Assembly: GCA_964036315.1 (NCBI GenBank)
Contig: OZ038480.1
Span: 10,511,203 to 10,575,202, forward strand
DNA length: 64,000 nt
Source of the DNA: Acanthosepion esculentum
Taxonomy: Eukaryota; Mollusca; Cephalopoda; Sepiida; Sepiidae
Direction: 5' to 3'
Positions 35,326-44,886 of the stretch are shown one piece after another. Each line of letters opens with the position of its first letter. Position 1 is the stretch's first letter. The position numbers were made by a program, and so were the translations under genes. The notes below the pieces were generated by a model. That model searched no databases. It was given only the letters and a program-made list of their open reading frames with translations, and was not told the origin of the DNA.

Positions 35326-36753
35326 ATGCGGACCAGGGGTCGTATTCAGAATTCAGATATTTTTCCTTTTGAAGTAAAATTTCCTATTCTGTTAGGAAAA
35401 AATCATCACCTGACTGAGTTGGCTATTAGTGAGGCTCACTTAAATTGTTGCCATATGGGAACCAATTCAACGCTCAGTAAGTTGAGGTTAGCAGGATTTT
35501 GGGTACCCCAGGGGAGACAAGCGGTAAAACGGATTCTCCGTAATTGCATTACATGCAAGAGGATCAATTCGTTGCCTTGTAAGGCCCCCTCCGGGTCCCA
35601 ACTGCCCCCTCATCGGGTAAACTTTGTCCGCCCCTTTAAACAAGTGGGTGTGGATTTTACAGGTCACTTTTTTGTGAAACACAATGGTGAAGATGTGAAA
35701 AGGTATGTTTTACTATTCACGTGTATGAGTTTGCGTGCTGTACATCTGGAACTGTTACCAGACATGAGCACACGTTCCTTCATACTAGCCTTTATCAGAT
35801 TCACCAACTTATTTGGTGTTCCTTCTCATGTTTACTCTGATAATGCTAAGTCCTTTTTAGCGTCTGGCATTATATTATCAGATGTATTCGTCTCTGACGA
35901 ATTTAAAGAATATTTTAAGTCCACTTCTATCAATCACCGAACCATTCCCCTCTATTCTGCTTGGCAAGGAGGGGCTTGGGAGAGGCTAATTAAAACTGTT
36001 AAACAGTGCCTCAGAAAATTAATGGGAAGGAGGAAGATCGACCACTTTGAATTCCTGACTACCCTCTCAGACGTACAGAAGGCCATAAATGATAGGCCAC
36101 TCACTTATATATCTTCTTCAGATAGAAGTCTTGACTTTCTGACACCTAACCACTTTCTGCAAACGGGTTATCACCCCCGCTTACTAATTAATAATTACGA
36201 ATCGGAGGAGTTGTGCCCCGATCCGCCCCATAGAATTAAACTAATACGTTCCCTTGAATTGAGGGACAAATTTATTGACAAATTCAAACGTATTTGGTAC
36301 AATGACTATCTTTTGTCGTTAAGAGAAGTGGATGCCAATATAGGGGGCCACTGTCCCCCGAAGGTGTCTGTTGGTGAGATTGTACTTATTAAATCTCCAA
36401 TCAAATCTCGCCCCTTCTGGAGTCTAGGTAAAATACTTAGATTGATTGTTGGTAATGATAATCAAGTTCGCTCTGCGGCAGTGTTAAAGGATGGGTGTGA
36501 ACAAATCCACTCGTTGAAACATTTATTCCCCTTAGAACTTAAGGGTAATCCTGAAACTGCATCTACAGAATTTAGGGAAGAGGGTGGGCCCTTCTTCTGC
36601 CCTACTTGTTCCGTTGCTAATGACGGATTAGATCCCATGGTGTGCTGTGACTCATGTGATAACTGGTTTCACTTTAGCTGTGTAGGAATCAATCAGCAAG
36701 ACATTGTGGGGGAGTGGTTTTGTCCGAACTGTACGGACAAAATTTCACAATAG
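35326..36753 (+). CDS. BEL/Pao integrase with C-terminal PHD finger
   Basis: 475 codons from the first ATG of this frame, which is already open from 35293. An HHCC zinc-binding N-domain (H37, H43, C74, C77) is followed by the catalytic core: Asp 110 (GVDFTG), Asp 172 (YSDNAKSF) and Glu 219 (QGGAWERL), the full D,D,E triad. A C-terminal domain of the DUF5641 type follows (VSVGEIVLIK ... PFWSLGKI, about 352-405). From about residue 420 there is a PHD finger: FFCPTC, then VCCDSCDNWFHFSCVGI, then GEWFCPNC, the Cys4-His-Cys3 pattern with the conserved Trp before Phe-His. PHD fingers read histone H3 tails, so this one may guide integration; that is inference. How this frame is translated (separate initiation, frameshift or a one-base error) is open. 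Confidence 0.93.
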   Translation: MRTRGRIQNSDIFPFEVKFPILLGKNHHLTELAISEAHLNCCHMGTNSTLSKLRLAGFWVPQGRQAVKRILRNCITCKRINSLPCKAPSGSQLPPHRVNFVRPFKQVGVDFTGHFFVKHNGEDVKRYVLLFTCMSLRAVHLELLPDMSTRSFILAFIRFTNLFGVPSHVYSDNAKSFLASGIILSDVFVSDEFKEYFKSTSINHRTIPLYSAWQGGAWERLIKTVKQCLRKLMGRRKIDHFEFLTTLSDVQKAINDRPLTYISSSDRSLDFLTPNHFLQTGYHPRLLINNYESEELCPDPPHRIKLIRSLELRDKFIDKFKRIWYNDYLLSLREVDANIGGHCPPKVSVGEIVLIKSPIKSRPFWSLGKILRLIVGNDNQVRSAAVLKDGCEQIHSLKHLFPLELKGNPETASTEFREEGGPFFCPTCSVANDGLDPMVCCDSCDNWFHFSCVGINQQDIVGEWFCPNCTDKISQ

Positions 36754-36947
36754 CAATTTAATTAACAGCAGACAAGGCCAGCATTATCAAAATTAATAAT
36801 ATTAATAATTAACTGAATATTCTACAGTTAAGTTCCTAGGGACAACTTTGTTACCTGTCACCTATTGACAGTCTTTAATTACATTATTTTATTAAAAAAA
36901 AAAAAGTAATGATTAACCATTACTTTTTCCTTTCTTCTTTGGCAGTG
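36754..36947 (+). other. BEL 3' non-coding with A-run and hairpin
   Basis: An A-run (36892-36905) leads into AAAAGTAATG-ATTAAC-CATTACTTTT, a stem of at least 10 bp with a 6-nt loop (about 36901-36927). Then come pyrimidines (CCTTTCTTCTTTGG) and CAG directly before the 3' LTR. A purine-rich tract is expected at this place; instead it is pyrimidine-rich. Confidence 0.7.
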
Positions 36948-37538
36948 TGTAAGAAATTCTACAAATTAAGCGCCTATTGGCTAATTTTGTAACGACCAAT
37001 CTCATTGGTCGAACTTTGACTGGGTTTGTTTTCGCGGGCCTTTGGCAACGCCCGCCACTTTTGAATCAGTCGCGAGAAAGGATTGGAAGTGTCCGGACTC
37101 ATTTGAATCTTTGACGGGGCCTTGAGCGCCCAAGCCTAAATTAATTAGACATTGAATGTCCAGCAGCATCCAAAATGGAAATGCTTCAGACGCTGTCGCG
37201 AAAATCCTCGGAAGAGACCGGACTCACTGGAAACAGCTTAATAGGGCCTTGAGTGCCCAAGCCTAATAATTAGGCTTAGGAGTTTCTACTAGCGCAACCA
37301 CATGGTAATGCGCCTTCACACCAGCAAGATTGCCTTTCTCGGTTGAGATACAGAAGAAGAAGAGACTTTCCTTTCTTTTTCATTAAACTACCCTACCCTG
37401 TTCCCAGGGGCAAAAAGGGCAAAATCTTTTTTGCAAGGCTGCAATAAAATTAGTCTCGTGCTTTGAGGTAAGCCTTGTTGATTTGTTGACTTTCTTGTCC
37501 CTGCCAATGGTTGATCTGTGTGAGAAGAAATTCTCACA
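36948..37538 (+). repeat. BEL 3' LTR
   Basis: 591 bp, the same length as the 5' LTR, and I find no difference between them when read side by side. It is followed by TCAT (37539-37542). Confidence 0.95.
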
Positions 37539-37728
37539 TCATACCTTTCCCCAGGGTAAGTGAATGCAATGATAGATGCGCTAAATACTAAGCTTAGCTT
37601 AAGCTGTGACATAACTAATGTAGTGGAAACCCAGTGCGAATCGAAATCAGTAAATTAGTCTGCGATTGGAGCCAGGTAAACTTGTTCTTGAGTACTGATT
37701 TACTAAAAGTAGCTGAGATGCGACAAAC

Positions 37729-37840
37729 GCCACGAGTATGGGACACCTAAGAAGACTTGAACTCGCTATTTAGTTGTAATTGATCTTGCAAGGCAAGTCT
37801 GCTAACCATTTTATCACGTGGAAGTGCCTCTATCTGTGAG
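37729..37840 (-). mobile_element. SINE-1 copy, diverged
   Basis: Reverse-complement SINE-1 head: GGGACACCTAAGAAGACTTG ... AACTCGCTATTTAG ... CTGCTAACCATTTTATCACG ... GTGCC. Confidence 0.65.
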
Positions 37841-38234
37841 TAGCAAAAAAGAGCGCCCACCTTTCATTTCCCACGCAAACATAGCTTTATTTTACTATTT
37901 AAGTTATGATCAAAGTGGTTATTTTATGAAGATTGATTTAGGTTATAATTTTTTTTATCTTAAATTCGACACATAAAAAGTGATTTCTAGAAACAGCTAA
38001 GGATCTCAAATAATAGACAGAAAGAAAGTTTGAAGAGCGACATAGTTTCAGCTTAAAGAAGTGAATTGTTAAAGTTATTAAAATTCACGTGTGTGTGTGT
38101 GTGAAATAAGAACGAATCGAATATAATTTCAAACGTTCATAACATTAATTTAAAATAAGGCTCAATACAATTCAATATTAGAGCAAAATTCTTTATTAAA
38201 GGATATTAAATATCTTATATATATATATATATAT
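37841..38234. other. AT-rich stretch ending in (TA)n
   Basis: (TG)n at 38089-38102 and (TA)n at 38216-38240. No gene. Confidence 0.6.
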
Positions 38235-38337
38235 ATATATAAGTAATAATTAGGAGGATTTGATAAATGTAATTAAGTAATTCATCGAGTCTGAAACCTC
38301 AACAGAATGCTGAAAGCACTGTCACAGAATGCAGAAA

Positions 38338-38384
38338 GCACTGGACGGCCGTTTCGTCCTATATTTGGGACTCATCAGCAGTGC
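38338..38384 (-). ncRNA. Hammerhead ribozyme, complete
   Basis: On the minus strand the 47 nt contain all hammerhead parts in order: stem I strand GCACTG, core CTGATGA, stem II GTCC/GGAC with loop CAAATATA, core GAAAC, a short stem III closed by 2 nt (CGGCCG region), cleavage triplet GTC (38346-38344), and the other stem I strand CAGTGC (38343-38338). Stem I is 6 bp and perfectly paired. The predicted cut lies between 38344 and 38343 on that strand. The CTGATGAGTCCC ... GGACGAAAC core resembles closely the known Schistosoma satellite hammerhead. Minimal stem III forms often act as dimers. Confidence 0.85.
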
Positions 38385-38905
38385 GCATCCACTACCGAGA
38401 ATTGAAACCCGGACAGTTAGGTTGTTAAGCGAACACCCTACCAACTGTTCTACGGGCCTCGGTGACGAAGAGGTAGCAAATCAGACTCGATATAGCGCCG
38501 CTCACTCACATTATTCCGTGGCGGAACCCAACTGAGATTCTCTGTAACCGCAGTGCTTTCTGCATTCTGTGACAGTGCTTTCAGCATTCTGTTGAGGTTT
38601 CAGACTCGATGAATTACTTAATTACATTTATCAAATCCTCCTAATTATTACTTATATATCACCGCTTGATCCAGCTTCTAATAGCTCCAGTTGGGGCGGC
38701 TTGGTGATAGTAGTCGTGGCTCCCGGGGACACACTCCTATGGTTACAGAGAATCTCAGTTGGGTTCCGCCACGTAATAATGTGAGTGAGCGGCGCTATAT
38801 CGAGTCTGATTTGCTACCTCTTCGTCACCGAGGCCCGTAGAACAGTTGGTAGGGTGTTCGCTTGACAACCTAACTGTCCGGGTTTCAATTCTCAGTAGTG
38901 GATGC

Positions 38906-38940
38906 GCACTGCTGATGAGTCCCAAATATAGGACGAAACG
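38906..38940 (+). ncRNA. Hammerhead ribozyme, inactive copy
   Basis: The same stem I strand, CTGATGA core, stem II and GAAAC as copy 1 (38906-38939). The sequence then jumps from GAAACG straight to TGCTTTC. About nine bases are missing compared with copy 1: the 3' half of stem III, the GTC cleavage triplet and the start of the second stem I strand. Confidence 0.8.
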
Positions 38941-39029
38941 TGCTTTCTGCATTCTGTGACAGTGCTTTCAGCATTCTGTTGAGGTTTCAGACTCGATGAA
39001 TTACTTAATTACATATATATATATATTAA

Positions 39030-39356
39030 GACATTTTTATGTTTATAGATACAAGTATTTAAGTAAATGCTCTGTTTATAATAAAAAATGTCTTAAAATA
39101 ATTGTCGGACTTCCATTTCATAATGTGTGACGTCATTTGTTTACATTTGGATACGCTTTGAGCAGATATGAATGTACGTGAGAGATTCATGGAAGATTGA
39201 AGTTTAAAGGCAGTAAATTCGACCTTGCTAACCGAACGCTCCTCTATGGCTAAAGGCACGTCAGGCTATATGACGGTTCCGTATAGGGTACAGGTTCGAT
39301 TCCTGTCGGAGGACGAATATTTTCTACGAAATATTCTCGGACATTCAGGCCGGTAA
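39030..39356 (+). mobile_element. SINE-2 (tRNA-related) copy
   Basis: A tRNA-like module at about 39235-39315 has A box TGGCTAAAGG (39247-39256) and a perfect B box GGTTCGATTCC (39293-39303). Partly paired acceptor arms (GCTCCTC, GGAGGAC) are present. Shared sequence also extends upstream (TGACGTCATTTGTTTAC at 39129; ACAAGTATTTAAGTAAATGC at 39051). A second copy lies at 57672-58060, mostly inverted. Not a functional tRNA gene: it is embedded in repeat sequence and the arms are imperfect. Confidence 0.6.
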
Positions 39357-39448
39357 ATTTTGGGGGAACCCAGTGAGGAACGAACTCACTAGTAACCGTT
39401 GCTAGCAAGACAAGCTTGATAACTATTACACCAAGTCGAGGTGCCCCA
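39357..39448 (-). mobile_element. SINE-1 copy, partial
   Basis: Reverse complement of the tRNA-like head only: GGGGGAACCCAGTGAGGAAC ... GAACTCACTAGTAACCG ... CTCGAGGTGCCCC-like end (AGTCGAGGTGCCCC). Confidence 0.75.
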
Positions 39449-39901
39449 GTTTATAATAGGTATTAATTTGAGTGAATAGAGTGTGGAATGTTCTACAAAT
39501 AAATACTTTGTGGATGAATAAAAATCTTTTTTGTGATAATGTAGTTGTATTGAAAATGTACTTATTTGACAGATGCTGTAATAATATTATATGAAATTAA
39601 TTTTCTCTTGAGTAACGGGAATTTTTCAGACTTCCGACGTACATTGAAGAAATGTCATTTCTATCTTCTTTTTTTTCCGGTAGTTTTCAGAAATGGAAAT
39701 TGTTCTCAATGGTTTTAAAATGCGATATGCATTTTTTTAATTGGCTACAGAGTTTTGTAAATTGTTCCAATTTATTTTAAGCGTAAACATTATCAATCTT
39801 CTGAGATTCAAATTCTTAATATTTAAAATTAAGAGGAAATCTTTTCTTTTAGGGACTTTATTTGTGACACATGTGTAGAGAACCTGTTTGTGTTTGAGTG
39901 T

Positions 39902-40327
39902 TGTTGAATTAGGGACACGTGCGTTTTATTCCTGCTAGAAGGTCCAACTACAAGAACATGTAGGACTCAAGTTGAGTCCAATCGAAGAGGTACAGAAAAC
40001 AAACCAAACCGATATATATATGTCAACAAATATATGTATTAAACAACAAATTTACAAGTGACAAAGACATCAACATTTGTGTTTGTGTGTGATCGTAAAG
40101 AGTTTCTATTTTGGTGAATGTTCGTACGTACTTGTATGTGTGTTTCATGGCGTTTTCCCATAAGTGGGCGGAAACGCTGATCTCCGTGAGAGATTACATT
40201 TTTAAATGTGTCCGCTGAAATGCAAAGTAGAAAAGAGAACGAGGCAATAAATTGCCCAGTATTTATAGTGTAGGGTGAGAGACCCCTAGTGAACAATTAG
40301 GGAATTAAGGAGGAGCTAATTCCGACA
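39902..40327 (-). mobile_element. Solo-LTR-like repeat, copy 1
   Basis: On the minus strand it begins TGTCGGAATTAGCTCC and ends CTAATTCAACA. It has a TATA box (CTATAAATACTGG, about 40257-40269) roughly 65 bp from its start and AATAAA (39927-39932) about 25 bp before its end, the order expected of an LTR. A second copy is at 55161-55588. No target duplication was found, so the outer limits may be off by a few bases. Confidence 0.6.
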
Positions 40328-40870
40328 CATGTACCGTCAAAAAATGACGGCCATAATTAAATACTTTTACAATTGCATTTTGTTTACAATAAATTCTGTT
40401 ATCGCATAATAATTTTGATTTTTGAGTTACTCAATATAAAAAATATCCAAAGAAATTTAAGCACAAAACAAAAGAAAAGAAACTAATGTGTTAGTAATTT
40501 CTTTTCACTACTTCTGAGATACTGTTATGTTAGCAAGAGACATGTTCGATTATTAGTGTCGAAGATGTCACTTGTTACCATACTAACGGAATAAAATAGA
40601 GGTGACCAGACTGTGTGAAGGAAGTATAAATTCACACTGCATTTTATATTATACATTAAATATAGTATTATGTCTGTCATAGTAGTTGACATTCATGAAA
40701 TTTCTATGTCAGAGATTTTTGTAGTTTTCATAATCTAATTCGATTTTTTTGAGATTCTTAATAAGAGCTTTTCGTCTTCATCAGATTTCTGCCACAATTT
40801 TTTATTCCGTTTCCGTCAAACGAGTTGTTCTGATTTAAATTACATTGACTTGGGTATCGTCAATTCTTAA

Positions 40871-40956
<86 letters not shown>

Positions 40957-41734
40957 CAAACACTTCATCTGGGTTATTACGCTAAGAACCCTGTCGACGA
41001 CAAGTACTTCATATTATGTAAATAACGGAAGTAAACATAGTGTATGACTTTTTCCATCGGACTAGTTTACTCATCTTGATTGTTATACCCGTTGAGCCCA
41101 GATTCAGGGTTGCCAGATTATGCAAGGTTAAAAATATATATTAATATATTATACTAGCCATTATCGTTGCTTTCATGCTTCCAGTGAAGTAACTCTTATT
41201 TTCTTTTTGAATCCAAAATTGCAGCTAGCTTAAAATTTTAAGATAGCTTAAAGTTAGCTATCTCCTCTGGAGGACTCTTGGTTTGGCCATTATCAAAATA
41301 GGTAGGGAGGAATATATGCGACAGGGATCAATAAACTACAGAAGAACTCAAAAATGATTGCTGTTTTTTAAGTATTGAATTAATGTTTAAGCTTGCCTTT
41401 TAAAAGTTTAGAGATAATTCTTCTTCTTCCACTTAATTTAAAGACCATTTGATCTATGTTGATCCTTATTTTCCATACAAAAAATTATTTTTATTTCATG
41501 GGTGACAGAATAGGGGACAGTTTACTTTACTGAATAAAATATTCTCAGCAAAAATTGTTCACATTGTTGGACAAACACCGGTGTCTCAGTAGTTGAAAGG
41601 ATGTTTTGATATCTTACATTTATCATATCTTTTTCTCACTCACTCACTCACTCAAACACACAAGTGTTAATGTAATGTGATATCAGGAAAGGATTTATTA
41701 GACAAATACGTCAAAGCTTTATTTCACAATAAAG

Positions 41735-41783
<49 letters not shown>

Positions 41784-42291
41784 CAAAAGCATATATAGAA
41801 ACCTATTGAATATTTATTTACTATAGAAATTCATTGGAAATTATTCTACTGTAACAATTGGAGATTATTTTAATACGAGCTGTTTATGCATCACTTAATA
41901 GACTGGGTAGGTTTTATTTATAACAAATACGTTAAATTGTAAATCAACTACATGTAGGGGTATAGTTTGTTTTTGTTTTTTTACAGAAATGCATTGTAAA
42001 TTAATTTATTACAACATTTACTATAGAAGTGCATTGCAGATTATTTAGTATCTCCTGAAGAAATACGTTAAAACATTCACTCTTATGAGTGTGTATACAG
42101 TGATAAAGAGAATTTTCTCAGTTTAGAAAAAATAAATTAAACAGTAACTTCCGTTGTATTTTATTACCAAATGAATCTATAATAAATATTATTTTCAAAG
42201 TTTTTGCTTTTGTAACTCCAACAAGTGACTTTACTGTTATTACACTTCCCCCAATTGTTTGTAGTAATTACCAAAAATACCAGAATATTTC
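40328..42291. other. AT-rich stretch with long microsatellites
   Basis: (CT)n at 40874-40953 (about 40 units), (CACT)n at 41634-41654 and (TA)n then (TG)n at 41738-41782. No gene is recognised. Confidence 0.6.
40874..40953. repeat. (CT)n microsatellite
   Basis: About 40 uninterrupted CT units. Confidence 0.97.
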
Positions 42292-43310
42292 TTTCTTTTT
42301 ATATGCCATGTCCTTTCAGGACGTAGGCGATCATGGCTCTCCACTTCCCTCTATCCCTTGAAGCTCTCAGCAAGCTGCTTCCCTTTGCTTCCTCCCCGAG
42401 ACCACGTTCTGTTATCCACTTGCTTAAGTCCGCCAGGTATGTCACGCGTTGTTTTCCCTTCTCTCTCTTTCCCTCTATTTGACCCGTGAGTATCAAATTC
42501 TCCAGGCCTTCCTTCCTCATTATGTATCCCAGAAACTTTAGCTGCCTCTTCCTGATATTAAGTATAAGCTTCCTCCTTGTTTGCAATCATCTCATGGTTG
42601 CTCACACGCTCAGCCCAAGATATCCTTAGCATCCTTCTGTAGAACCACGTCTCTATCGCCTTGAGTCTCTTCTTCATCTTTGAGGAAATCGTCCAACATT
42701 CGCTGCCGTAAAGAAGGACAGATGTCACGTAACAGTTCGGTATTATTCTCTTTGTTATCAAAGATATCCTCCTGTCTCGTAGTACTCGGCCCATCTTTTG
42801 GAATGTGTTCTTGGCCATCCCAATACCTCTACGATCTCAATATCGCACTTACCGTTCTCTGTTATGACGCTTCCCAGGTATTGAAATTTCTGCGTCTGCT
42901 TGATTCTAGTGTTCCCGACCTGCAAATCGCATTTCGGTCTCATCGTTTTACTGACGACCATGCACTCCGTCTTCTTGTAGTTTATGCTTAGTCCCTTCTT
43001 CTCACTCTCCGTCGATACCCTCTGTAGGAGATTTTGTAATTTCATTTCCGTGTCTGCTATCAGTATTGTGTCATCTGCGTATCTTATGTTGTTAAGATTG
43101 TGGCCGCCAGTGCTAAATTCTAGTAGGGTTTCCAATTCTCTTAGAATTGCCTCGCTGTATGGGTTGAACAGGTCCGGTGAGAAGACGCATCCTTGCCTTA
43201 CGCCCCTTTCTATTTTTGTATATTCACTGAACTCGTGTTCCCTACGATTTTTTATTGTTTCCCTCGCCTTTTCCGTAAGTATTCCAGTCGAAATGTCGGC
43301 GACTAAACCG
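42292..43310 (-). pseudogene. RTE-clade LINE relic
   Basis: Minus-strand RT from the pre-catalytic region to near the C-terminus. Bases near 43190 read a GVRQGC-like block. 42758-43135 encodes NNIRYADDTILIADTEMKL (catalytic YADD intact) and KFQYLGSVITENGKCD. 42558-42818 encodes LLYGSECWTISSKMKKRLKA and FYRRMLRISW. 42299-42586 encodes RKRQLKFLGYIMRKEGLENL and RDRGKWRAMIAYVLK. The parts lie in three frames, so at least two frame shifts are present. It is better preserved than the copy at 18721. The 5' part (endonuclease) is missing, being replaced by the PLE-type sequence from about 43310. Confidence 0.8.
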
Positions 43311-44340
43311 GCTGCCCGACTCCGAGTTCCGAATGAGGCTGCTCGTTAGGAAGCCAGTAGGACGAAAAACAAGACCTAACAAAGGGCGGAAGAAATCTCT
43401 GAGTCAACGGCCATCTAACTAGAGGTGGTGTCTCCATAAACCACCGTGGAGAAACCACTCCACAGGCAAGGAGAAACCACTCCACTATCAATCCCAAGAC
43501 AAATCATCCCCTCTCTGTGCACAGTGGATAAAGGCGTTGGTTAGATCCAGTGACAGAACCCAAAGAGTTCACTGCCCGATTAAGGCAGTGGAGAACTTGG
43601 AGAGGAGAATTAACAGGAGAAAACTGACAACTAACATCCATTAAACATGGCACGTGGAACAAGAACAGTCTACCCCAGTGAGCTAAATAAAAGATTCAGT
43701 TCGATATTTCAACCACCTGAAGAAGGCCGGAGCGGACAACGGCCGAAACGTTGTAAAAATATGGCGACAAAGGTAAGGACAATCGTCCGAATAATGTAAA
43801 TAGTGTACATAATACCTCATCTCAGAAATATTGTCAGATACTGAAAGGCCGAAACGTTGTAATAAATATGGCGAAAAAGATGAGGACAATAGTCCGAATA
43901 ATGTAAATAATGTACATAATACCTCATTTCAGAAATATAGACAGATACTGAAAGGCCGAAACTTTGTAATAAATATGGCGACCTAAGATGAGGGCAATAC
44001 TCCCAATAATGTAAATAGTGTATATAATACCTCATCTCAGAAATATAGACAGATACTGAAAGGCCAAAACGTTGTAATAAATATGGCGACAAAGATGAGG
44101 ACAATACTCCCAATAATGTAAATAATGTACATAATACCTCATTTCAGAAATATAGACAGATACTGAAAGGCCGACACGTTGTAATAAATATGACGACAAA
44201 GATGAGGACAATAGTCCGAATAATGTAAATAATGTACATAATACCTCATTTCAGAAATATAGACAGATACTGAAAGGCCGACACGTTGTAATAAATATGG
44301 CGACAAAGATGAGGACAATAGTGCGAATAATGTAACTGAT
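43310..44340 (+). mobile_element. PLE-type terminal repeat with tandem array
   Basis: 43515-43590 carries the tRNA-like segment (GTGGATAAAGGCGTTGGTTA, with AGATCC following). The stretch ending in ACATGGCACGTGGAACAAGA (about 43644-43664) comes next. 43716-43755 holds the hammerhead-like core (CTGAAGA, GGCCG/CGGCC stem, GAAAC). From 43748 to 44335 about six units of roughly 105 bp follow in tandem, each ending in CAGATACTGAAAGGCCGA. It is the same family as 12005-13022 and 53757-54840. The segment 43310-43500 is of unknown origin but is probably also part of the element. Confidence 0.6.
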
Positions 44341-44845
44341 TTCATTTGCCAGTGTTAAGTGAGGTTAAGTTAAAATGTTCCATCCATCCCTTTGCAAATT
44401 AAGTTAGAAATGTTAATTTTGATTGATCTTGTTGATCAAGAAAACAGATTAACCCAGCGCTTCCACACTGACGACCTTAAACTTTCTTCAATTATGTTGT
44501 AGTCAACAAAATTAGAAATTAAATAACAGTTTAGCTCGGATTCATTAAACAGCAAATAAATACTGACATTTGCTCTATGCTAAAGAGACCCAATTTCAGC
44601 ATTTCACGAAAGAGACCCAATTTCAGCATTTCACGGTTCTTAGGTACCAAATAAAACGCCCCTCGCGGAAAAGCCTCTTTAGAAGGTTTGGAGTGTATGG
44701 AAGGGTTTTATTCTTTTTTTTCGTTTTTTTTTTTCAGATATTTACTACAAAGTTTATTCCAGGTACCTATTTAAAACCGTCTACGGTTCGACATTTTTTT
44801 TATTATTATTAATATTATTATTAGTAGTAGTATTAGTAGTAGTTT

Positions 44846-44886
<41 letters not shown>

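Larger units (their letters stand above)
30239..37538 (+). mobile_element. Complete BEL/Pao LTR retrotransposon, 7300 bp
   Basis: Two 591-bp LTRs (30239-30829 and 36948-37538) that look identical by eye bound an interior encoding gag, aspartic protease, RT, RNase H and integrase in that order. TCAT flanks both sides (30235-30238 and 37539-37542), a 4-bp target duplication. The empty site reads GGATTCATACCTTTCC, as in neighbouring intact repeat units. Identical LTRs mean very recent insertion. No envelope-like frame is present. The integrase frame lies in -1 relative to gag-pol, and its protein ends in a PHD finger. The usual TGG primer-binding start after the 5' LTR and the purine tract before the 3' LTR are not evident. 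Confidence 0.95.
38235..39014. mobile_element. Fold-back hammerhead-ribozyme retroposon (two copies)
   Basis: Two copies of one short retroposon in opposite orientation. Copy 1 (minus): 38550 down to 38235. Copy 2 (plus): about 38740-39014. Reading downstream, each has a conserved body, a tRNA-like part with A box TAGAACAGTTGG (38838-38849 in copy 2) and B box GGTTTCAATTC (38881-38891), then a hammerhead ribozyme, then a tail (TGCTTTCTGCATTCTGTGAC ... TTGAGGTTTCAGACTCGATG ... AATTACTTAATTACAT). A third tail lies on the plus strand at 38551-38660, a perfect reverse complement of 38235-38343. Hammerhead elements of this build (polymerase III promoter plus ribozyme) are known, for example the Schistosoma satellite family. 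No protein is encoded. Confidence 0.8.

Noticed and set aside
30239..37538. Endogenous retrovirus with envelope
   Set aside because: No frame for an envelope-like protein lies between the integrase and the 3' LTR.
39235..39315. tRNA gene (good B box)
   Set aside because: Acceptor arms pair imperfectly, and the module sits inside a longer repeat that recurs at 57781-58015, so it is a SINE.
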